64,000 nt of DNA, taken from NCBI RefSeq assembly GCF_016086655.4, contig NC_052136.2, positions 51,018,492 through 51,082,491 of the forward strand, read 5' to 3'. Every line of letters starts with the position of its first letter. Position 1 is the first letter of the stretch. Below the pieces are notes generated by a model. It was not told where the DNA came from and made no database searches. It saw only the letters and a program-made list of their open reading frames with translations. The DNA is from Lepeophtheirus salmonis (lineage: Eukaryota; Arthropoda; Copepoda; Siphonostomatoida; Caligidae). This document shows, in pieces, positions 53,937 through 64,000 of this stretch. A program made the position numbers and the translations under genes.

Positions 53937-55564
53937 TTAAAAGTATCTAAAAGCCCCATTGCGACCCCTTCTCTCCTTTTGAATCCAATCTGCTTTCATA
54001 GTATTGGTTTGTGGAGGTACATTTGGAGGCTCTGGAGTATCTCTAAATGATTTAGGTGTTATGATTGTATTAGGAACATGTCCGAGTTGCCCTGTGATAT
54101 TTCGTGTTTTCCACCATTTCTTGGTATCATCAACAACTTCCAAAAACTCTCCTCGTACCACAGTTAATTCTTTTTCATTATTTGCTGATCTGGGATATGT
54201 CACTTGAACCATCTTGGCACCACGGGCCATTAAATCCTTGGCAAAGAGATTCTGTTGACTTTGAAACTCTTCTTCAATAAGTCGATAATTTGGAGATGGA
54301 GGGGGGTGGTATTCCTCTTCTTCCGGTGGACTTCCACCTTCTTCTTCCTCTCTGTGGGATCGTCTTTTCCCATTTGATCCACTTCGACGACCTCCTCCTA
54401 AATCATTTGATATAGTTGTGGTGTATCCATCCATAAATACAGGCTTATAAGGAGATACATAGTCTTTCCATGCGTCGGAGGGGATGAACCAAGCTTCCCC
54501 TAAGCTATGCCATAATTCATTTTCCTTTGATGTGAGGCAGTTCAATAGCAAATCCACAGCACCTGGGCTCAGAAGTGGTGAAACAACTTTACCAGGAAGA
54601 TTAGGCCCATAATGAGACTCATGCGAGGCATCTACAATTAGAGCAAGAGGAGTAAACAAGAAATGCACCAACTCAGGGGCATTTGGATCATGGATATGTG
54701 CCTTTAATTTAGCAAGAAGATTAAAGGAAAGTTTAAACTTTTGAAATATGTCAATAAACTCCCTCTCAGGAGGAGCCTTGGCTCTTACGGAAAGCATTCC
54801 ATCTCCGAGGTCCCTTCTTTTGGATTTACGTGACTTTTGTCTTTTATCCAACTCTCGGCTTGCAGCGGCAGCATTTTGTAGACGAGCAATGAACTTCTCA
54901 ATGTCATCAAAACACCGATTTAAAATTGCAACATCCTTTTCATATTTGTCTGATGAGGTCGAAGAAGTCTCTGAAAACCTATTGCTAGAAGACTCAACAG
55001 TTGCTGCCGCGGCTGCACTCCGAATCTTCGAGGAGCTTTCCTGAAAAGGACTCAAATCTGATATTTTAATTTCATCTTCGTCGTCTTCGATTTCATGTTG
55101 TCGTCGTCCATGACGAGGGTGATGGGGAGAGTGATTGGATTTAAAACGATTTTGAACGGGATAATCATTCATAAAGGCCTTTAAATCCTCAACCACATCC
55201 CTCGCGCGTACATTGACACATTGAAATATGTGCATCTCCGAAGAGGACATTCCATTCCCGACAATATAAATGAGTATATTATTATATATCTCAGCAGGGT
55301 CATTGGATGTGAAGGCCGTGGGCTCACGCACAATATCTGCTGGAAAACACTCCACCACATCCCCGTTTTCATGATCCATGATGTGAATCATACGCCTCTC
55401 AAGACGCATCAACATTTTTTGTGTCCATATTCCATTGTTTTTTTCCATGGCAAGGAGTCGGCGCATCCCGTCTGCGGGGTAAAGTAAATCATTATCCTCA
55501 TCCACTGAGAAGGTGGCCAAATGTTCCAAAATATATGTGGGTGCGTTTGAGGACATGGGATAAC
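53937..55564 (-). CDS. EPS8: EPS8-like protein, single large exon (5' incomplete)
   Basis: EPS8 proteins link receptor tyrosine kinases to Rac signalling and cap or bundle actin. The frame is open from 55,580, but a strong acceptor (TCTCTCTTTCTAG) ends at 55,565, so the coding exon probably starts at 55,564 in phase 1 and the true N-terminus lies upstream, not found. Order in about 542 residues: a PTB domain (about 5-130: APTYILEHLATFSVDEDNDL to HIFQCVNVRARDVVEDLKAF), an acidic and poly-Ala/Ser linker, the conserved middle helical region (VAILNRCFDDIEKFIARLQN, then REFIDIFQKFKLSFNLLAKL and LVHFLFTPLALIVDASHE), a Glu/Pro-rich stretch, and an SH3 domain (about 450-510: ELTVVRGEFLEVVDDTKKWW, then GHVPNTII). 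It stops about 35 residues after SH3, so the C-terminal actin-binding effector region of vertebrate EPS8 is absent. No plausible donor is seen near the stop. Confidence 0.93.
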
Positions 55565-58340
55565 CTAGAAAGAGAGACAATTAATTAAATACAACCTTTC
55601 AATAAGAAGGAATTGCAAGAAACATAATCAAATGGGATATTGCTAATGAGGAAGACTAAATTATAAATAATTTACATTGGTATTATATAATTCATTTCCT
55701 GTTGTAATTACTAATAAGAAATAACATTACAATATATTTTACAATATTATATCTACTTATATTTCTTTATGTGGTATTCGATATGGTTTAAGATTCAATT
55801 TAATTAGTCTCTCACTAAGCAGACATGATCGACAACACAGCATTTGGTGAAGTCATGACGTATCTTTTAATTAATTATACCTTACATATTATGCACATAT
55901 ATACTTATAAATATAACTCACTGCTCGTAATGAAGTACATATAATCCCTTCTAATCAACAAGCAAATACTTTATTACTTTTATTATTATGACTTAATAAC
56001 ATGACTTTGCTGCGAAAAGGATTCCACACGCCATGAATTTCTATGCATAGACGACTCTGCATAATTAATTATGTAAGTAAGTGCATTCTTTGTTTTCGTA
56101 TAATCTTTATTACTCAAATAAAATATAAATGTGAGGAACTAAGATTCAACAAAAAAATCAGTCTTTTTTTTTCTAACTAAAAAACAATTATAAATATTGA
56201 AATACAGCATTTCAAAATCTCTATTAAATCCAATTTCTAGAGAATACTTTTTTACCTGCTAGGTTTTTAGAATGTTTTCGAAAAAAATTTAAATGTTTTA
56301 GAAAAAAATTTTAAATCAAAAATCCACAGGCTGTTCACAAAAAAAAAATCAAATACTAAATTTAAAAAAAAATCAAATATTACATTTTGCGGAAAAAAAT
56401 TCAAATATTAACTTTTCTCTAGTAAAAGCGAAAATTTCTACATTTTTTTTTTTTTTTTTGGAGATTTTTGAAATTATTTTCCCAAAAAATTTAACTTTTC
56501 AAATTTTTTTCCAAGAAATATTAACTATTATTTGAAATATTAAAGAATCAGAAGAGGCATCAGGAATTTTTACTAGAATCGCATTCGAATCGAGTTTTTT
56601 CTTTGGAATCATCCCATAACTATTAACAACTCTAATGATTATTGCTTCCAATAGGTTAATCGAAAAAAATCGCCAAAAAAATGTAAAGACTATCGGTTAA
56701 ATAAGGATTCTTTATTGTTCCTCACAGTATCACATAGAACAATTCATCAATTATAATTCGTTCTACATGAATCTACACAGATGTTCATCGAATATCCTAT
56801 GTTACTACTAGTAAAACATTTTAATTAGAAAAATAAATTATGAGCTCTAAAATTGAGTAGGTGTTGTTGTCTGTTGATAATATTCGAAACAAATAAATAG
56901 CAACAGCAAATTGATGTGATTGTGGGCTCATACTATATGCATTATAAGTACAATGAAGCCCATGAATGGAGTTTGTTGGTTAAAAAAATACAATGATTTT
57001 CTAACATTACAATAAATAATTAAGTAAAATACGTTATTCTGTAAATATAGGAAAACCTTCGAGTTGGCTATAATGGCAGTTTGTCCTCCACAAAAAAAAA
57101 TGTAACATCATGGTATTGTACATCCACATAGGTAGATATAATAACATGTGCTATCCAAAATGGATTTGTAAATAATAACACATATATATTATAATACATA
57201 AGTAGTGGTTCTATTTCAATACTTGTAGATGATGACTCTATTTCGTCTGTATGATCAACAACCTAAATTAAGGTATATAGTTTTGGAAAAATTTAATTTT
57301 CTGCGAAATGCTATAGATTTTTGAAAAAAAAATTCAAAAATGTTATATTTGACATTTAGTTTTTGAATTTTTTTGAAAAAAAAACCAATACCCCCTAAAA
57401 TATAATCCTACGGACGCCCCTACTAATAAGTAAACAACCCTCATGCCCCTTTAAGAGGATAAACTCGTAGATATTGCGTAGTTAGCGATAGAATGATATT
57501 CATTATATCCTTAACGGTAGCAAGTTGTAGCGTAGTCAAGTCAATTTGGATAAATATTGATCCAATGGTCTACGTTCCGCCACTTGGTTTATAGTTTTGG
57601 CTTGAGTGAATATAAATATTTTCATATTTATTCCAGGATCTTCAATAAGGAAGTTTGTGTATTAGTTTTCAAGAGCAATTAAATATTTATGTAGATAGTG
57701 AGGATTTTAAAAGTACCACAAATGTCGTGTGTGACAATAACTTAGGGCTGTACTTAGGAACTTAGACAAACATAACTAGTATAATAGAAAGATTGACAAG
57801 GAGACATGACTGAATCCATTGTACAAAAAAATATATTATATGTAATTCGTTTAAAATGCAAAGTACATACATAATATGGATATATAATCATATTTTTTAC
57901 ACATTATCCTTCAAGATGGTAATACATTGCAAAAGGGATAAAAATAAACATTAAATATATATCTCTGTGCAATTTACACATAGTGATTTGAAAGTTCATC
58001 ATCACATCACCATTTAAATCAAGTCTCCTCTGATTTTCTAACTACACTACATACCAGCATAATAAATTATGAAGGTTCATTAATAGCATTTGTTTATGAA
58101 TACCTTTATTTAGCTCTAGGTGAAAATATTAGTGTCATTAAAATGCTTTAACGGACAAACTATGACATATAAATAAATGTTTAATGAGGCATAAGAAATT
58201 ATATAGTATATTTCTTTATCGTGTTATTTGAGGACATGTACAAATGACCGTAAAATGCAGACATTCATAAGTAGGTGCAACAAATAATAATAAAGAAGAA
58301 ATACTTTGTTTATATATAAAGACAAAAACTGCATGATTAC
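55565..58340. other. Presumed EPS8 5' intron/upstream DNA with low-complexity tracts
   Basis: If the acceptor at 55,565-55,566 is used, this belongs to an intron of the EPS8-like gene. 56,160-56,530 is dominated by A and T runs (AAAAAATTCAAATATT-type words and a run of about 18 T near 56,440). At 56,530-56,620 the words TATTAAAGAATCAGAAG and TTGGAATCATCCCATAACTA resemble the right end of the hAT element at 59,970-59,997. 57,290-57,425 is an inverted relative of the 21.44 kb repeat. No exon was recognised. Confidence 0.4.
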
Positions 58341-60005
58341 TAGTGAGGGACGATTAAACGGAATCGGAGAATCAGTTGTTTTTTTCTAAAAATCAGCATT
58401 ATGCATTGGTAAATAATGTTTAATTTGTGATTCTTATTAGTGATGGGTTTCGGTCTGGAAATCCTAGACCGGTCTAATACTGTTATATTTTTGTTCGACC
58501 GAACTAATTCTGTCGGTCCTAACTGGTCTCATTTAAAAATTCGGTCTAGATCGGTCCAAAGGAAAGGTATGGTCCTGATCGGTCCTAAGGAAAAATTAGG
58601 TTTAGTCCCAAAACTTCGGTCTAGACCGATTTTACAAATAAATTGTTATTAACATGACATCATATGTTTTTTCAAGTACAAGAACGTTATACAAAGTTTA
58701 AAGAGAGAGGGTTCGGATTAAGTTTGATCCCCCTAGTCTCTTATATGTATATAGTAGTTTTGCTAGAACTTAGTGAGTAGTAATAACTTTTTTTTTTTTT
58801 TGAAAAAAATGAATGACAGTTGATCTAGAAAAAAAAAATGGACTCTCATAATATATGAGCATGAAAAAAATCGGTCCATAAAGTGAGACCGAATCAAAAT
58901 TGGTCTACAAAGTGAGACCCAAAAAAAATCTGAGACCGCGGTCTGGACCGGAAAATCCGTCTAGAAAAAATTGTTTAAACCGAAAAAAAAAATCAGTGAT
59001 GGACAGAGTCTCAACACTAATTCTTATGTATTACTATTTATTACAAGTATTTAACTTTTTATTACATTTCTAAATTATGAAGAAAAATATATCTGTCAAG
59101 ATATAAAAAACAAATATGTGAATTTGTTACTTGAGTCTTAAACATATTTTTGTAAAATAATTTATGATAAAAAATGCTCCAAAACTAAGAAGACACAAAT
59201 TTAACATGCACCAAAGTGGTGTTATCATATGCGGTCGGTGCAGATATTGTTATTTAAGTAAATTAGTTTTGTAAAGGGTTTTGTTAGTAAAGCTCTTCTT
59301 TGAAAAATTTGCATATGGAAAGTTTGTCGTGAGATTACTTGCGCTGGACAGATTTGCTTCGAAAAAAGCTTGCCGGCAGATGAATCAACTTCCTTTATAC
59401 TACATAGTATTAAAATAATTTATTTCAAAAACTAAAACAAATACAGACTTTAGACAAGAATAAAAGTTTTTCATAATTTTGAGTTACGGGCGTAAAGTTT
59501 TGTTTCATTCTGATCAGACCAGATTCCGGGACTCTAGAGGTAAAACTTGACTTCTCATTCATAAGTTGATGTTTTTCATAAAAAAAAGATCTATTCCCCG
59601 TATCTCCAAGTTCTTTTTAAGGTATGGGTTGTAGATTCGAAAATTCACCAAAAAAAATTAAAAATCCATTAAAAAGAATTATTGTACAAGCAGAAAAAGG
59701 GAGAACGTATATTATTTACGAATTAAACAGGGGAAGAAAGGATGAAGAGGATTAGCAAGTTAGTATTAGTATGTATCTTCATTATTATTATTATCTTCAA
59801 TAAAAAATGATGTATAGAAGGAGATTTTAGGGTAGAAATTTACCTATTATATATTTAGAATTTCAGTTATTGCTATTTTGAATGTAAATATTATTTACAT
59901 TTAATAAAGGAAAGCGATTTATTTTATCAATTGTAATTCTTATGAATTTATAGAAAATTATTTAAAATATTAAAGAATCGGAATCGTCTCATCACTAATT
60001 ATGAA
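58333..60005. repeat. hAT-like element containing a second MITE
   Basis: Ends at 58,341 (TAGTGAGGGACGATTAAACG) and 59,997 (inverted TAGTGATGAGACGATTCCGA) form imperfect inverted repeats over about 16 positions. Flanking 8-mers are ATGATTAC and ATTATGAA (5 of 8 equal), compatible with an old hAT target duplication but not proof. About 1,070 bp remain after removing the nested element. No transposase is visible. Confidence 0.55.
58430..59027. repeat. hAT-like MITE with perfect 8-bp target duplication
   Basis: The element spans 58,438-59,019 (582 bp), flanked by identical ATTCTTAT at 58,430-58,437 and 59,020-59,027. The left end reads TAGTGATGGGTTTCGGTCTG and the right end inverted TAGTGTTGAGACTCTGTCCA. 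The subterminal zones carry many GGTCTAGACC-type words: CGGTCTGG, ACCGGTCTAA, TCGGTCTAGATCGGTCC and TCGGTCTAGACCG on the left, and GAGACCG, GGTCTGGACCGG on the right. These are likely transposase-binding repeats. No protein. Related partial copies are at 12,798 and 42,271. Confidence 0.85.
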
Positions 60006-63000
60006 ATCATAATATCTGTAATTAAGGGCATAAGCAAAATATATATCCTTTTTCTTCTTTCCTCCACACGAAGCCGGCTTTCTGTTTCACCTAAAGTGGG
60101 TTTCTACATCTATCAGGCGTTCATACGTAATTTATTTCCAAAGCTTTCGTATATTATAATCTTCAAACCTCAATAAATTTGAAATTTCATTCTTGAATAG
60201 CTATTGATTTTTGATTTTTTTTTCAAATAAAATAATTATATATATATAATCCTGCATCCTTACTAATTATTACTAGTATATTGGTAATAGCATTCATTTA
60301 CCATGGATTAATGAACCTTATAGAATTTTGTAAAACAAAAAGTACAGCCTTGACTTTACATTGTTATAATTTATGTGTAAATTTGATACAGGCAATCATG
60401 AGAGTTTGTGAAGCATGAACGAGAACACCAAAGTGGTTTTACACAGCATACTATCTGCGTACATGCACATTTATACATAAATAAAAATATTTTAAACACT
60501 ACCATTTAATTCAGGGTCAAATGGTTTTGTGTGAAGGCATGATAATGATGGCCTCAAGTAATGCAAAATGAATTTCTCCGCGACCACGTACAAAACAAAT
60601 ACGAGTCACTTAATAATTACGTAATAAGACAACAAAGTTACGTAATTTCAACTCATTGCTAACAAGTGCTGTGTTGACTTGAATCATTTGAGTCGAGTTG
60701 ACTCATGTCGATATTAGAACAGACAAAATAAAAAGAGAAAAAATATAGTGCTTGCATTTAATAATTTATGAAATTACTTTCAGTGCGCACACGGATTCCA
60801 AAGTGGATTCCAATCATGAAATTGTATATATAGGACTGGACAGTCGTTAAAATTAGCCACTAGTCAACAGGGCTAATAAATATATTCTTCACTACCCTGG
60901 GAAAAATTAATTCGCCCAAGATATCTCAAATAATGGATCAATTTTACACTAGTATAGAGGTTCTTTTATTTTAAAATAAGATATGTTATGGTATTACGAA
61001 AAGAAAGATATATTTTTTACTTTCAAATAGTGCTAGATACAGACAACTCTACATTAGCCCGACTGGGGTTTTACTAGTCACTGGAAAGCGTGGCTGTCGA
61101 GGCCTGGATATATCTCTATGGAGTCTGTCTTACCAGAGATTAGTAGAAGTTCATTAGAAATTATGATTGATTTGAAAATCATCTCGTAGAGACAGCATCG
61201 CCACTACCCTTAAAACATTTGATGATGCTTAATGATAAAATCAAAAACGGACTACTCGCAAATTTTAAAGAGTGACGCACTGGTTGAGTCGAATCGAATG
61301 AGATAATTGTTCTAATCGAACTGACGTTATTGCTAATAAACACAGTTATTATTATTTAACAATCATGCAGGAATAATGCACAACATGCCTACTTAAAATA
61401 ATCTTGCCATTAATTGGAAAGGTGGAATGAGTCATGATGAGTAGGATCTGAGGAATAAGGATCTTAGCAAATAACACTCCTACTACTACAAGTATTACAT
61501 ACATGTACAGGAATGCGGGAAGGATCAATAATTAACAGTCCCGTTCTACTTGTGAGGGATTTATTGTTGGGTATATTTTGTTAAATACCTCGGTTTATAT
61601 GGCATTAAATATACGGAAGGAAGTAAGTTACTTATAAATCAAATGGACAACAAATGTGTAATGAATTATGTACATAGAAGGGGTAGATTGATAGATTCAC
61701 TTTCCCTCTTCAAATGGATTTTTAACTTGGTTTGACATAATAATTGTTGTAATGGTATTTGAACTATTCTAGGAAAAAAAGAGCTTTGTAGTAACTGATT
61801 TTCCAAATCCCTTAGAAAAACATAAGAAGCTCTCTAAGAATAAGAGTGAATTGTACAAATTTGAAGAAGAAAATATAAAAAAATATATTAAAAGAAAGAA
61901 AGAATGAATATTGTCAATAAGGACGAAGGAGTTAAAGATCCGGGAGCATTAGTCCATTTCAAAATGACTATTTAACAAGATTTTACCATTATCGGAGAAG
62001 CGGTTCTAGTTATATAAGCAGAACCGACAAATTTAAATCCAAAACTGCAATATATTACTTATCGGTCTCGGTTGTTCTTGTGTGCTTATTTTCGTTTGTT
62101 GTATTTTTTGGTATATTTATAAACTTTTAATATTCCATCTACATAAAATTATGTAAATCCCAGACCGTTGAACCTGAGCCGGACACAACCTTGCTAATTG
62201 ACTAGTGGCACCTTATTTATAGTCATGACCTTAGTTGATACTTGAAGAAATATGCAAAACTTCACATAGAAAGAAGAAAGAATTGTTTCAACAGTAAAGA
62301 TCAAAGCAAAAATTCGAACCAATGATATAAAAACATAGTAAGGCCGAGAATATATCATGTGGCAAAACTTCCAAGATGAGAAAATGTTCGCAGTAAAACT
62401 ACTTAAAAACCTTTTGCATGATCCCCTCAGTTGAAAACACGCTGGGGTGAATGAAGCCATTAGCTAACAATAAAAAAAATTAGAGCTTTTTCATAGCTAC
62501 TCTTTCTTGGGGAAAGGTTGAGAAATGTTCCTAATAAAGATTACATCGTGATAACAGAAGTAAAAAAGCTTGGAAACTTTTCATTTTATTTTTTAAACAA
62601 ATTTCACAAAAGATCGTTATTTTTAAAGGATAAAATGTTTCAAAGTATTTATTGATCATCCTTATAAAATGTTGGTCATAAAATATGAATGTACGTAGTT
62701 TCAAAATAAAAGAATTATTACAAGGACAACAAAGGAAAGTATTTACCTTTATGAAAGTGGACTATACAGATTCCATAGGTAATATAAATATTAAAAAAAT
62801 TAAGGATTACTGTATGTACTACAAAATACAATGATCGAACATCAGTTATTTTGTTATAATGATATCCTAAATATTATAATCCAAGGTTAATTTTTTTTGA
62901 AGAAGCAAAAAAAAAAAAAAAAGAAGGTATAATAACAATTTACCTTGCAAAATATTTATAACTAATACCTTCATAGAAATACATGTTTTTTAAAAGTAAA

Positions 63001-63535
63001 AAAAACCCTTTTTCAGGCACACAACGCCCCTAGCATCTAGGTAGGTATTTAAAACATTCACATATATTTATTTATTCTATCAACTATGTACCCAGGTATG
63101 TTACAGGAGAGAATGAATTGCACCATACCTACATAATTAGGATATTAATAATATGATATATTTTGTTTTAAGTACAAAGATTCCTTTTAACAATATTTCA
63201 AATATAATTAATATATTAAGGAAGATATTTTTGTGATTTCGAAATTCCATTTGTTGGATTTTTTGACGTATTCTTTAAATACATATTACGTCATACATCA
63301 CTTTGTTATTAAGTGTATATAATTAATAATATGCTATTGAAAAGTGAAAGAATCAAGGACCATTATTTTTGAACGGTTCTACTTAAATATGCTACATACT
63401 AATAATTTATTCTCTATTATTCAAACAAATACATAATTTATATGCTGACCGTCAACATTAAAGAATGATGAATGATTTTTACCGAAATTGAGTATGGATT
63501 ATATTAAAGTATTCTTCAACTAATTAATTAATTAT
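60006..63535. other. Gene-free AT-rich region
   Basis: Contains one dispersed segment at 62,160-62,200 shared with 34,875-34,905, a minus frame of 88 codons (62,194-62,460) without motifs next to it, and a 16-A run near 62,910. A moderately GC-richer patch at 61,055-61,140 has no open frame of note. No exon, RNA gene or complete element recognised. Confidence 0.35.
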
Positions 63536-63837
63536 TAGTGTTAGATTGGTCATGGAACTCTAGAAATCTTTGATAAAAGCGTTATTTTTTTTAAAATATA
63601 TATATATCTTTAAATATCAACAAAGAGTGTTTTGCCTCACATATTTTTATATCAGACATTTTAATCTTTATAACTTTTTGACAAAATATTTAATTTGTAA
63701 AGTTTACATAAAAAAATACATTAATTTACACGAATATCGTTAAATATGTTTATTTCCAAAGAATTATCAACAAAAAATGTACTTATATAGACTATTAATG
63801 AACTATGTTCAGACCAAATCCCAACACTAGTAAGTAT
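63528..63837. repeat. hAT-like MITE, diverged target duplication
   Basis: The element spans 63,536-63,829 (294 bp). Left end TAGTGTTAGATTGGTCATGG and right end inverted TAGTGTTGGGATTTGGTCTG are imperfect inverted repeats. Flanks TTAATTAT (63,528-63,535) and GTAAGTAT (63,830-63,837) agree at 6 of 8 positions. The interior is A/T-rich and non-coding. The terminal TAGTGTTGGG relates it to the copies at 12.8 and 42.3 kb. Confidence 0.65.
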
Positions 63838-64000
63838 TAACTGGGCTAAATAATTTACTAAATACACCACAGTTAAGTTAATTAATTAATTGTATAAACA
63901 TTAATGAACATTCAATGAATATTCTAAGTGGGTGCAGGTTATGAACATAAGTGGATGTTCATTTTGATTACTTTAATTTAATTATGTTACTAATATATTA

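Noticed and set aside
54748..55044. 98-codon plus-strand frame
   Set aside because: Shadow of the EPS8-like coding exon on the opposite strand.
55565..55580. ATG at 55,580 as the start of the EPS8-like protein
   Set aside because: The intervening bases form an excellent splice acceptor (TCTCTCTTTCTAG), and PTB similarity begins after it, so the exon more likely starts at 55,564.
63010..63045. Plus-strand microexon-like signal, TTTTTCAG then CATCTAG and GTAGGT
   Set aside because: The 24-base insert has an in-frame stop in one frame, no coding neighbours and no supporting exon.
1..64000. tRNA, rRNA, snRNA or CRISPR content
   Set aside because: I looked for GGTTCGA-type B boxes on both strands, snRNA signatures and regularly spaced repeats and found none that hold up.

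Overview
The window is AT-rich, intron-containing animal nuclear DNA. It holds five recognisable host genes, all on the minus strand, separated by long stretches full of decayed transposable elements. Conserved arthropod-type proteins, short introns with GT-AG junctions, many mariner-like copies, and an R1-type LINE next to Gypsy and BEL/Pao remnants suggest a crustacean. My best guess is a parasitic caligid copepod (salmon-louse type). That guess is inference, not proven by the sequence.

Layout. 1-8,850: a graveyard of retroelements and DNA transposons: Gypsy gag/protease, a zinc-knuckle retroelement ORF, a truncated mariner, a decayed R1-like LINE carrying a foreign DDE transposase fragment, a Gypsy integrase scrap and a BEL/Pao fragment. 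8,780-10,450: a dispersed repeat seen again at 27.5 kb and, inverted, at 30.3-31.4 kb. 11,207-12,686: mitochondrial prolyl-tRNA synthetase (3 exons). 13.1-15.4 kb: a 103-bp tandem duplication, a decayed THAP domain and a hAT-like MITE. 17,135-18,946: HAD-family 5'-nucleotidase-domain protein (8 exons seen, N-terminal exon missing). 20,207-20,467: Sm protein F. 23.4-24.3 kb: a mariner nested inside a tiny hAT MITE, both with target-site duplications. 24,876-26,136: SNX5/6-type sorting nexin (2 exons). 26-53 kb: gene-poor and repeat-rich, including a MITE with a perfect 8-bp duplication (31.4 kb), a deleted mariner with TIRs (37.7 kb), a Gypsy copy with a primer-site-like start (39.7 kb), a Helitron 3' end (41.8 kb), a near-intact mariner (45.9 kb) and another mariner remnant (48.5 kb). 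53,937-55,564: a large coding exon of an EPS8-like protein. 58.3-60.0 kb: one hAT MITE nested in another. 63.5-63.8 kb: another hAT MITE.

The host genes are unrelated housekeeping or trafficking functions (mitochondrial translation, nucleotide-phosphatase family, pre-mRNA splicing, retromer trafficking, actin/receptor signalling) and form no pathway together. I saw no tRNA, rRNA or CRISPR array and nothing operon-like. Repeat comparisons were made by eye, so boundaries without a stated duplication are approximate.
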